This document shows positions 9,826-20,367 of a stretch of 64,000 nucleotides of DNA, piece by piece. Source of the stretch: Tubulanus polymorphus (taxonomy: Eukaryota > Nemertea > Palaeonemertea > Tubulaniformes > Tubulanidae); assembly GCF_964204645.1 (NCBI RefSeq), contig NC_134033.1, positions 7,908,231-7,972,230 of the forward strand. Direction: 5' to 3'. Made by a program: the position numbers and the translations under genes. How positions within the stretch are numbered: position 1 is the first letter of the stretch; every line of letters begins with the position of its first letter. The notes under the pieces were generated by a model. The model was not told the origin of the DNA. It saw only the letters and a list, made by a program, of their open reading frames with translations, and made no database searches.

Positions 9826-11985
9826 CGTGCGTGTATTACCCTTATATATATAAAGTATAGTTGGGATCGAGGGGCTGGGTGACGTGGATTACCCGTGACT
9901 AGATCGAGGGACTATGAGTATGTCGGTTTGTTGGTATGTCAGTAGAAAAATGCAAAGTTCGTAGCCAAATTATTCCATCATAGGACATTAACGTTGGATT
10001 GCATGTTACGAATTCTCGAATTTCCCCAGGTACTCGTACGTATTAACAAGGTTCGTAGTTCAAATTGCTAAATTAAGGTTAACTCATTAAAAAACTTGAC
10101 TTTATTTCTAATGCATAAATCTGATATTTTCCCGCCCCAGAAATTTTGCCGTATTTGTCAGAAATTATCCTTAAAAAACATCACAGTTCTTAACGATTGC
10201 TCGCAATATTACACATGAAAAGACACTAAAATAACGGTATATCTGAATAGAAACTTAATCTACCTACCATTTTGAAAACCGCATATACGAAAAATACGCA
10301 TCCTGATGTAGAAATTATGACATCATTTGACACATCCTGATCTTTAATTTAAATCTTCTGAGTAGTTGATGCATCAAAATTGACGAGTAATTCAATGGCA
10401 GACCCAAGGCCTAATATGACGCATTCAATGGCGAGTTCATACAAAGGTAGAAGGGGGGATCGAGGGGTTCGGATGGACCCCCTCTTTGGTGAATGCCCTT
10501 GCTAAAATTTATGACGTCTGAAAATTTTCACTAGTCGTCCCAATCAATCACAAACGTATAGAATGGCACACTTTCACAGGACGAGGCAGATAAAGTAGAG
10601 GGCACATTCAGTCGTCCATCAATACAGAAAAAAACAAGAGAGGGCGTTTTTAGTCGTTTTTAATCAATACCTAAAGAAGGAAAGTGTATATTTCTACAAG
10701 ACGAGGCAGATATGTTTCAACAAAAAGGTTCACCATTCTTCAGGATTTCATCTTTATTGCTATGAAACTACATCTTAATGCAGTTAATTTCCTAGAAAGC
10801 TCAATTTGCATCAGGACTTCACTTATTGCTTGGAAATTGCATCAAAAAGCAGTTAATTTTCAAAAAATGTATTGGGGAGAACCCCCAGACCCGTTCGTTT
10901 TTCGTGGATATAATGCCCTTTTTTACAAGTCGTCCCGTGTCCCAACTTGTCAAAACTCGAAAAGAAAAACAGTGAGAGGATTTTGACGTTTCAAATTAGA
11001 TGGTGATAATGAGTCATTTTCAAACACTTTAAAATGAGCATTGAGTTGACGCGAAAATCCGAAAATCATCAAACGACTCCGAGTCGTTTGATAATTTTCG
11101 TACGATCATTTTCTAACATCTACGTATCCTATGGCATTGGATAGTTGTAAGATTCCTTTTCTCATTCAGATGCTTCGTCTAAACTAGCTTGTTGAACCTG
11201 GATTTCGATGGACGCGGGTTTGATGAACGCGTGCGTTCGTAGTGAGTTACAGCTACTTCGGTAGGACTCCACCATTTTTAGTTCAGCAGAGCACTTCCGC
11301 CAGCCAAATCTTATTCATTTGACAAAACGATCATCAATAAGTAGGTGATGATGCCCATAGGTGATGATACTTCATACCCTAACGAATGGAGAGATCGTTT
11401 AAAACTTCAGTGAATTATGATTTATTACCACAGAACAATATAAAACTCAATTAACACGGTTCAAAGTATCTGCGAAGTTAAAGAAATGAATGAATTTGAA
11501 TTTCAACACGTATTTAACAAATTGATTGGCGCGTTTCTTTACTTTTAGCCCAAAACGAATTATACGCACCCAGCAAAATAAAAGACGCACATGCCATTCC
11601 GTATGTCATTGAAAAGGTTTAAAAAGCTCAACACCCGACTAGAAATCATATACACTCTGAGCAGCGAATTACACCCAAAAAATCCTTTATCACATAGATA
11701 TCTATCCGTTATGGTGCTGGGTATGCGTAATGGTACTGAATTCATATGTTACGGTACTGAAATTATACCTTACTGTATCGAATTTAATAAGGGGCAAAAT
11801 AAAAAAGAGTGAAATAAAACGTAGTTCTCATTATACAGTATTCGGTTTTCCGCAGAAAAATAGCAACGTTGGGATGGTTGGGATGCTTCAGGGGTCCTTT
11901 TATATATTGAGAGTGAACAACATACAAAAAATTGATGTTAATGAAAATCAATATTATATTGTAAAAATACATTGATAAATATAAT
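9826..11985. other. Intergenic stretch with one palindrome
   Basis: No gene is supported. A palindrome lies at 11060-11100: two 20-base arms (CGAAAATCATCAAACGACTC and its complement with one mismatch) separated by a single base. Around 10870-10900 a G-rich/C-rich block (GGGGAGAACCCCC) resembles small transposon remnants seen elsewhere in the window. The rest is AT-rich. Confidence 0.4.
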
Positions 11986-14900
11986 AAATCACATCATGAA
12001 AAATCTGCAAATCATTAAAAAAAAATGTTATAGATTTTGAAACTCCAGAAAATTCCAATGAAAGAAAAGAACGATTAGAAAATATTAATGTGGATGAAAT
12101 ATAATGTGAAGTTTGTAATGAATTTATAGTAAAAAGGAATTATATAAGACATCTCGAATCACAAAAACACAAACAAAATTTAAATAAAAATATTCTAGGA
12201 ACAGAATATTTTGATGATAAACCTCAACAAGTAAAAAAACCAGTTTCAAAAACTAAAAATCTATTTCAAATAAACCTTATATGGAAAATGTAAGAAATTA
12301 TATCGATTCACTAGAAATAAAAGATACAATTGAAATTTTAGAAACATTACGTAGTAAAATTGGTCCTGCAGCTATTATATTTAGATTTTTTAAAGGTACA
12401 ACAATAGAAGATTATAGTAAATTTATTGAAATAATGGAAAAAATAATGGATTTTGTAACAGATGTTGAATACCCAAAAATTAGTTTCTCTGGAAAAGTCA
12501 GTTTTATAAAGTCAAAAGAAAAAATTGGATTATAACATTCAAACACATTCTGAAGAAATAATTTCAAAAACACAAATAAAAGAGTTATAAGATAAAAGTT
12601 ATAAAAGATATTTAATGAATTTAAACGTCATATTGAGGAAAGATATTTTGAGGGTTCTGGTTGAACATTGAATGAAATCATATTTTTAGATTTAAATATT
12701 TATTATACAAAAAGAAATAAAGCATCAAAAAGTAATAAAATGTTTGAAAATGATTCAAACTTTACAACAGAACAGGATAAAGCATAAAGTTATATTAAAT
12801 TACCATTGACAACAAAAGCAGTAATAAATGTTCAAAATGAAGATAATAAGTTCTTCTATGGTCAATTATTAGTTGTTAACACCCAACAGAAGATATTACG
12901 CATCGTTTTAGATTAACAGATTATCGGAAATATGAAACATAATACAAAATGGATCAATATCCAGTAACTACAAAAATGATTCCTAAAATAGAAAAAGTAA
13001 ATAATTTAGAAATAAATGTTTTCGAATTAATGCAATTACCAGAGACAAAAGGTGAAAATATTAAAGATTATACATTAGAAGCTTTATATTTAACAGAATA
13101 TTATGATGATGAAAATGTTATGGATTTGTTATATTACAAAGAACATGAAAATGAACATTTTATGTGGTTAAAACAAATAGATCTATTCTTTAGAACAGAA
13201 AGTGATCACCATAATAAAATTTATCTATGTAGAAAATGTTTATCGAAATTCATGACTGAGAATGCATTATTAAAACATAAAGAATTATGTGATAATAAAG
13301 ATTTTTGTAAATTAATAATGCCAACAAAAAAAGATTGTAAGTTGAAATTTATTAATCATAAATTTAAAAATATAGTACCATTTGTAATTTATGGGGATTT
13401 TGAATCGTTGAATAAAGAATTAACTGATCAAGATAGAAAAGAAATATATAACAAAATGCAATTTTTAAAATCAATGGATAAAGGAAATGAATTAAATGAA
13501 GAGATAATTCAAGACCCACCAATCATGAATACAATTAAAAAGTTCATCAAAGAGCTTCTGCTTATGGAATTTATATAAAATCAAATTATCCTGAATTATA
13601 TGAAAGTCAATATATTTCTTTTAGAGGTAAAGATGTAGTAAATTAATTTTGTAATAATATGATTGAATTAGAAAGTGATTTTGCAAAATTATTAAACAAA
13701 AATAAAAGAATAGTTATGACAAAAGAAGATGAAATTGATTTTAATTATGCAACTCATTGTTGTTACTGTGAAAACGTTTTTATTCATTTGATAAAAAAGT
13801 TTCAGATCGTGATCATTTAAATTCAATATATCGTGGAGCTGCTCGTGAAGATTGTAATTTACAAACTAAAAAAGTAAATTTCGTACCAATATTATTTCAT
13901 AATTTATCAGGTTATGATACGCATCTATTTATAAAACAATTATCAGGAAAATTAGGCGCAATTAATCAAGAAATAGAAGAATATAATTCTATAAATGATT
14001 TAAATGTAAGAACATATAATTTTAAACTATTAGCTAAAACATCTGATAATTATATTTCATTTCAATTTGGTTGCATTAGATTTTTAGATTCTTATAGATT
14101 TTTAGCAAGTTCATTAGATGATTTAGCAAAAAGTTTAGTTGATAATGATTTTATAATAACTCGACATTATTATCCAAATGAACAAGATTTTAAATTATTG
14201 AGATATAAAGGTGCAATTCCTTATTCATTTTATAAAACACACAATGATTTTAATGTAAAAGAATTATTAAAAGAACAATTTGATGATCAATTAAAAGAGG
14301 AGTATGTGAAAGATGAAGTTTTTAATAGAACATTAAATATTTGGAATCACTTTAAGATAAAAAATCACGGTGAATTAGTAGATTTATACTTAAAATCAGA
14401 TGTTATGATATTAATAATTACTGGCTGATATATTTGAAAAATTTAGAGAAGTTAATTTAAATAATTTTAATGTTGATCCTTGTTATTGCTACTCTACCTG
14501 GTTTAACCTGGCAATGTGGTTTAAAATATACAAATGTAGAATTAGATTTATTAAAAGAACCAGACATGGTTTTATTATTTGAAAAATCAATTAGAGGTGG
14601 AATTAGTGGGGTCATGGGAGGTATTTTAAAGCAAATGATGAATATTATTATATATTGACGCCAATAATTCGTATGGTTGGGCAATGATGCAACCTCAACC
14701 ATATAAAAATTTTATATTAACAGAAGTTGAAAATGATGATAAAACTGATTGGGAAAGTGCAATTATGGGTTTAAAAGATGAAGCACCAATTGGTTATTTC
14801 TTTGTAGTTGATTAAGAATATCCTGATAACAAAAAGTTTAAAATAAGAAACTTACCATATTTCCCAGAACATTTAGCCGTAGATGATAGTTATTTAAGTG

Positions 14901-15185
14901 AATACAAAAAAAAAATAAAACCGAAAGATCATGTTTTTACAGAAAAATTAATACTAACACAAAATAATAAATATAAGTATATTGTTCATTATAGAATTTT
15001 AACATTTTATCTAAAACAAGGAATAAAATAAAAGAAAGTACATAGATATATTGAATTTAATCAAACGAGTGGTTAGAAAAATATATAAATTTCAACTCAA
15101 CAGAGAACCTTATCAAAACAGATTTTGAAAAAGATTTTTTTAATAAGATAAAAATCCTGTATTTACAGATTAAAAGAATTTAAAA
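11986..15185 (+). pseudogene. Polinton/Maverick-type protein-primed DNA polymerase B, broken and truncated
   Basis: This very AT-rich stretch holds pieces of one long protein in shifting frames. In order they are: a Cys/His finger-like 'CEVCNEFIVKRNYIRHLES' (about 12110-12165); an N-terminal polymerase region 'LNEIIFLDLNIYY' (12670-12710); the longest intact frame 12949-13578, with a second finger 'CRKCLSKF..H..C' and the Exo I motif 'YGDFESL' (13390-13410); 'RDHLNSIYRGAAREDCNLQ' (about 13805-13860); Exo II 'FHNLSGYDTHLF' (13895-13930); an Exo III-like region to 14430; then palm motif 'GLTWQCGLKYTNVELDL' and motif A 'DANNSYGWAMMQPQP' (from 14657). Motif B and the catalytic motif C are missing. 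Stops replace Leu and Trp codons, and there are several frameshifts, so it is dead. No capsid, integrase or packaging ATPase is nearby. It could be a lone polymerase fragment of a Polinton or a related virus-like element. Confidence 0.85.
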
Positions 15186-15221
15186 ACACGAATTTATTTG
15201 TTCAATCTAAATATAAGACAC

Positions 15222-15262
15222 GACGTTTCGATCTCACCCTATAGAGATCATCGTCAGGTCTG
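15222..15262 (-). ncRNA. Hammerhead-ribozyme-like core
   Basis: On the minus strand CTGACGA (15257-15251) is followed by a 6-bp stem GATCTC/GAGATC with an 8-base loop, then GAAAC (15229-15225) and GTC (15224-15222). These are the three conserved elements of the hammerhead core in the right order. An unpaired U lies between CTGACGA and the stem, and stem I is only partly formed by flanking AGAC/GTCT. Hammerheads of this compact form with a tiny stem III are known from Penelope-like and retrozyme-like elements. Activity is not shown. Confidence 0.4.
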
Positions 15263-15357
15263 AAGCATAATTTGAGGAGTATTAATTGTGTTTTATGTAC
15301 CGTATGTAAATAAAATTAGCAGTTATGAATTTGTAATTGATGAGTTGTTTGTGGTTG

Positions 15358-15710
15358 TTTCATGAGGCCTTTTTATGAACCAGCAAAATCGAAATAGATA
15401 AGCTATTTAGATTATATAGCCGATTAGTGTCAATTAGCATAACCGGGTATGTTGGTTGATAAAAACGCCAGGTAGAAATTATTCAATTATGGCCTACTCA
15501 GCAGCGACTTCTACCGAGAACACCATATCGGTTGGATTAGATAATCGGCATACTTGCTCGCCGAGCGAGTAGGCCTATGCTGAGTATGCTAATCGATTAT
15601 GATAACCAATGTTCATAAAAATGACGGATTATGACATAATCCATGCTGATAAAAACGTTTTGCATACTCGGAAATATACTAATCGAGTGTTCATAAAAAG
15701 GCCTATGAAA
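15358..15710. mobile_element. Short TIR element (MITE)
   Basis: The termini TTTCATGAGGCCTTTTTATG and the complement of CATAAAAAGGCCTATGAAA match over about 22 bases, with one extra G on the left. The 353-bp interior is non-coding. The superfamily is not assigned; no clear target duplication was found. Confidence 0.6.
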
Positions 15711-15724
15711 ATCGGGGGGATTAT

Positions 15725-15840
15725 CTACACCCGGTAACTTGTTTGGTTCATCCTCGCTTGCCAGAGGTCCGGTATCACTCCCGAACTCGCGGAACAGCTT
15801 AAGCGTAGTGGGTTCGAATCCCTTGACGGGTGAAGATGTG
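15725..15840 (+). repeat. tRNA-derived SINE head (B box)
   Basis: GGTTCGAATCCC (15811-15822) is a perfect RNA polymerase III B box, inside a small stem-loop like a T arm. CACCCGG upstream (about 15730) and ACGGGTG downstream (about 15827) can pair like an acceptor stem. The spacing is too long for an ordinary tRNA gene and no clean cloverleaf could be drawn, so a tRNA-derived SINE is more likely. Confidence 0.5.
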
Positions 15841-16105
15841 TTTGGTTGGGAATGTGAATTATGAATACGGAGAGGAGGTGCCCCCTTGTTGTTGTCTCTT
15901 CATTTTTTGTGTGGTGTCTGGTGTTTGTCACCGTAATGTTGTTTGCCATTTTTCGAAAGAACGGGTGTTTAATTACTGGTTGAAATTGTATCATTGGCGG
16001 CTTTTCGTTGCGCCTGCTGGACACCCGCTTCACATGATGATGATAGTCGGACGGTTTTTGGTGGTAATTAGTGTGACATCATGACACCGTGTTCGTTTTT
16101 CGTGA

Positions 16106-18601
16106 TTCCATTGGATTGATGTCTGTCTGCAGAGTTTCCAGAACCTGTCATGTCAGGTCTTAAGACCTGACATGACAGGTCTGACCTGTCATGTCAGGTC
16201 CCGAAAAAACCCAAACTCATGACAATATTTGACGAAACGGCGAAATATCTAGACGTGCTAGACGAATGGAAGAACATTTTGAGTTGAATGAATATTCTGA
16301 CCCGTCGTTAATATCGAAAATGATTCAACAATAACGATAAGGAAAATGTTCTGACAAATAATTCATTTGAAAGGTTGATTTATAAGAAGAAAATATTTAT
16401 GTGTAAACTATGACTTATTTCTGTATTTAAGGGAAAAAAATAAGTTTTAATTTAGTAGATGAATTAATTAATGTAGAAGTAAGAGCACATTATAAGAGAA
16501 TATTTTCGCTAGATGAATCGAGGTCTTGATATTTCGTTTCCGCAATAAGACACTGAAAATTATCTGCTCATTATATCACAGTTCGGCAACACTCCTCACT
16601 GTCATCAGTCATGAAGTCTCACTATTTATATTCATTGTCTTTATGATGTACATGTAAAAGAGCCGAATGCAATATAGAAACTGATTTTATTGAGACTGAT
16701 TTTAAATCTACTCATCAATTTAAAGCATGAAGTTTTTTTTCAATTTATACCAGTTTTAATGCAGACCTGTCACCTCAGGTCCCGAGAAGCTCTGCAAAAT
16801 GGCGCGAGCTGCCGTGTGAGGTCTCACTTCATAATTATTGTTTTATAGTAACTTAAGATTACCTATATCCATGGTTAGCAATTTATATTATACTCTTTAC
16901 TATAAAGAGACCATAAAAAATAAAGTTTTCCTTCATTTCATCAGTTTTAATGCAGACCTGTCACCACAGGTCCCGAGAAGCTCTGCAAAATGGCGCGAGC
17001 TGCCGTGTGAGGTCTCGCTTCATAATTATTGTTTTATAGTAACTTAAGATTAACTATATCCATGTTTAGCAATCTATATTATACTCTTTACTATAAAGAG
17101 ACCATAAAAATTAAAGTTTTCCTTCATTTCATCAGTTTTAATGCAGACCTGTCACCACAGGTCCCGAAGGCTCTGCAAAATGGCGCGAGCTGCCGTGTGA
17201 GGTCTCGCTTCAAAATTATTGTTTTATAGTAACTTAAGATTACCTATATCCATGGTTAGCAATTTATATTATATTCATTACTATAAAGATACCATAAAAA
17301 GTGAAGTTTTTTCCATTTCATCAGTTTTAATGCAGACCTGTCACCACAGGTCCCGAAGACTCTGCAAAATGGCGCGAGCTGCCGTGTGAGGTCTTGCTTC
17401 AAAATTATTGTTTTATAGTAACTTAAGATTACCTATATCCATGGTTAGCAATTTATATTATATTCATTGCTATAAAGAGACCATAAAAATTAAAGTTTTC
17501 CTTCATTTCATCAGTTTTAATGCAGACCTGTCACCACAGGTCCCGAGAAGCTCTGCAAAATGGTGCGAGCTGCCGTGTGAGGTCTCGCTTCATAATTATT
17601 GTTTTATAGTAACTTAAGATTAACTATGTCCATGTTTAGCAATCTATATTATACTCTTTACTATAAAAAGACCATAAAAATTAAAGTTTTCCTTCATTTC
17701 ATCAGTTTTAATGCAGACCTGTCACCACAGGTCCCGAAGGCTCTGCAAAATGGCGCGAGCTGCCGTGTGAGGTCTCGCTTCAAAATTATTGTTTTATAGT
17801 AACTTAAGATTACCTATATCCATGGTTAGCAATTTATATTATATTCATTACTATAAAGATACCATAAAAAGTGAAGTTTTTTCCATTTCATCAGTTTTAA
17901 TGCAGACCTGTCACCTCAGGTCCCGAAGCTCTGCAAAATGGCACGCGTTGCCGTGTGAGGCCTCACTAATTAATCAGTGTCATGTCTAATTTATCTATGT
18001 CAACTTATAAGCTTGGACTGAAATGTTTTTAAATTGTATGTACACTTGGTTAATTAATTATATTGCGAGTAATTAATAATAATATATAATAATATAGGGC
18101 CTAATCTTAATGAGTATAATGATTGTTATTAATACTGATTATGATTACATAAGGCACTACTGGTATCATTTTGCCTGATCTTGATATTTTTATGTTTCGT
18201 GTTACAAAAAAATAAATTAATTGTAAACAATTCGTTCAATGTTCTCCAATAATTCACAATCATTCCATCTTTATTATTATAAGGCGATATAGTTCAACAA
18301 CTTTTTATAAACGGACAAACATAAATTCTTAAATGAATTTATAACACATCATAGTTTGTTTTTTGTTTTTGAATAATATATTCAGAAAGCACTACGATAT
18401 GTTCTTTGTGTTCTTATCGGCTATGATTTGTTGTAAATCCGCGCCTATCATATCTTCTAATCGCCTATCATCGGTTCAGTCATAACGATTTTCATTTTAG
18501 CGAATCGACCTGTCACCTGAGGTCCCACCTGTCATGTCAGGTCTTGGGCCCTGACATGACAGGTTCTGGAAACTCTGCAGACAGACCTAAATGTTCCATT
18601 G
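16106..18601. mobile_element. hAT-like TIR element with internal satellite array
   Basis: The 8-base direct repeat TTCCATTG (16106-16113 and 18594-18601) flanks an element whose ends are inverted copies. The first ~14 bases are 11/14 alike, and then GTCTGTCTGCAGAGTTTCCA and onward to CTGTCATGTCAGG match closely. An 8-bp duplication is typical of hAT transposons, though the ends lack the usual CAG. Subterminal palindromes GACCTGTCATGTCAGGTC cluster at 16145-16200 and 18505-18565. The interior holds the 190-bp tandem array described separately. No transposase frame exists, so the element is non-autonomous. Confidence 0.75.
16740..17975 (+). repeat. 190-bp satellite-like tandem array, about 6.5 copies
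   Basis: The motif GTTTTATAGTAACTTAAGAT recurs at 16840, 17031, 17221, 17410, 17601 and 17791, giving periods of 189-191 bp. Each unit also carries GCAGACCTGTCACCACAGGT followed by CTCTGCAAAATGGCGCGAGC. The first and last units are diverged, and the inner ones differ by only a few bases. Alternate units resemble each other more (for example 'TATTCATTACTATAAAGATA' in two units three periods apart), suggesting higher-order amplification. Open frames of 66-69 codons repeated here only mirror the periodicity. Confidence 0.95.
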
Positions 18602-19159
18602 ACGGATTAGTTTGGGTTGTTGTGGTTTCTAAGTTGTCTATTACTTTGACAAAAATCGTCGGCTGTTGGAGTAATTAATGCAAAGGCACCAATGCAAATT
18701 ATAGTGGAGGTAATTAATTGGACGGTGGGTTGATATAAGTTTTGTAAACGTGGGCCGGCGGAAGGTATAAACTATTGCCGTATTGCCATTGGTTGGTACG
18801 GCTAATGTCTATTTCAACCTGACTTGAGAGCATTTCGGGTGGCCTAGCTCACTAATTTTTGGTAGTACATACCTGATAAAAATCTTTATAGGACCAGAAA
18901 GGACAGGCAGTCGACCTAAATCATCATTTTTTAATCCATTTGAAACTGTATTGAAGGATATCCAAAAAGTCTTCACTACTGAAAGGGGTTGAAATTGTAT
19001 TGCTATTAAATTTAACCGAGTTTACGTATTTGAAGTCAAAATTTTTTATAAGAAAAAGAATATGTAAAATATGACTCTAGAAGGTATTTATTACTGATAT
19101 AGCATGATTTCAAGTGTTAAAATCGATAAGGAATAAATAAATATGCTATATTTCATTTC

Positions 19160-19745
19160 ATCTCCAGATATGAGAATTCCCCGCGGATCCGCGGTTTCCC
19201 GCGGATTTCAGTATTGAAAAATATCAATTTTCCAAATAGTCCAAAAATGATGTAAAAGTATGGGGGGGGGGGGTTGATGATCTCACTCAATTGGTCCAGC
19301 TCGATCGGTAATCAGGTAAGTGCCTGTTTTATTTATCGTCACGTAAAAGTATTGTATTTCAATGCATATTCATTGCAACACAGCGATTTTGTATGTACAT
19401 TTGTACTACGATAAGTGTGTATGTATTTTATCGATCGGTTGCAGACACGCACGCACAGCAACCGTAGTAACGTATATAGGTCTACTTACTGTTGCTGCGT
19501 GTGTGTGGCGAACGCCTTTGGATATTATACACTACTTGGTGATGATTTTTAGTGAGCATTCATCGGCGCATTTTTACTGCAATAATTCAGGGCTCGACCC
19601 GTAATGCATGAGATGCTGAATGTCATCAAATGAGGATCTACCACATTGGAACTAGCCATTACCTTCCAAAATATAATAGTTGTTCATGGGTTCAAGATCG
19701 CTCTAAGTGCTCGGAAAACGTATTTAATTTCTAAAATTTTCTTGG
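19160..19745 (+). repeat. Dispersed repeat, copy 1 (second copy at 41790-42930)
   Basis: It shares long stretches with 41790-42080 and 42686-42930, including TTTTCCAAATAGTCCAAAAA, GGGCT(C/T)GACCCGTAATGCAT and AGCCATTACCTTCCAAAATA. The second copy is split by a TIR element. The left part contains a small palindrome around CCGCGGATCCGCGG. Confidence 0.8.
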
Positions 19746-19931
19746 GGGAGTGCCCCCAAACCTCCCGAAATAGCTTCGCGCCTTCGCTAGTGCTGACGGC
19801 TACGCCGTCAGCTGGTTCGCTATGTCACTCAAGAAAAATAACCCGCGGATTTTACAGGTCAGCGTTCTCATCCCTGATCTCGGTTAATCTCGGTAAAATA
19901 CATCATCTCGGTAATAAGGATGACCCTAAAT

Positions 19932-19998
19932 CACAGGGGTTTGGCGATGGGCTTGGATTAAAGCCAATAAAATCCAAGCCCATCGCCAAACCCCTGTG
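19932..19998. repeat. Perfect 28-bp hairpin
   Basis: The arms at 19932-19959 and 19971-19998 are exact complements (starting CACAGGGGTTTGGCGATGGG), with an 11-base loop. Confidence 0.95.
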
Positions 19999-20016
19999 GG
20001 TTAAATGAAGAGAAGT

Positions 20017-20119
20017 GACTCCATGATTTGAAAGTTTAACAATATGTTTCCATGCCTACGTATCAAATTTCAGTTGGTAGGCATGGAGACATATTGTTAA
20101 ACTTTCAAATCATGGAGTC
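20017..20119. repeat. Near-perfect 43-bp hairpin
   Basis: The arms at 20017-20059 and 20077-20119 are complementary with one mismatch (starting GACTCCATGATTTGAAAGTT), with a 17-base spacer. Confidence 0.95.
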
Positions 20120-20367
20120 TCTTTTCTCTCAGGAACCCCTCTCAATGCAGATTTTTTGGATATCCTTCAATACAGTTTCAAATGGATTAAAAAGTGATTA
20201 TTTAGGTCGACTGCCAATGCATTCTGGTCCTAATAAGACTTTTATCAGGTATGTACCACCAAAACTGACTGAGCTAGGCCATCCTGTATGCTCTCAAGTC
20301 AGGTTGAAATAGACATTAGTCTGAATACCAGTCGTTGTTACGGTTCCGTACAACGGCTGACGCTAAA

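Larger units (their letters stand above)
18802..20319. mobile_element. Long-TIR element (~170-bp inverted ends)
   Basis: The sequence from CTAATGTCTATTTCAACCTG (18802) to about 18970 is repeated in inverse orientation from about 20150 to 20319, with scattered differences. The interior includes a dispersed repeat copy (19160-19745), a G-rich/C-rich block (19740-19830) and two strong hairpins (19932-20119). No target duplication could be fixed. No transposase was found. Confidence 0.75.

Noticed and set aside
10684-10986. 100-codon plus-strand frame
   Set aside because: It runs through a G-rich/C-rich transposon-like block, has low-complexity composition and no recognisable motif.
15811-15822. 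A genuine tRNA gene at the B box
   Set aside because: The A-to-B spacing and arms do not give a cloverleaf; more likely a SINE.
16740-17975. CRISPR-like regular repeats
   Set aside because: The whole 190-bp unit repeats head to tail with no unique spacers, in a eukaryotic genome; it is a satellite array.
16838-17989. Repeated 66-69-codon frames starting 'FYSNLRL'
   Set aside because: They recur with the 190-bp satellite period and drift in frame at unit ends; no coding signal beyond periodicity.
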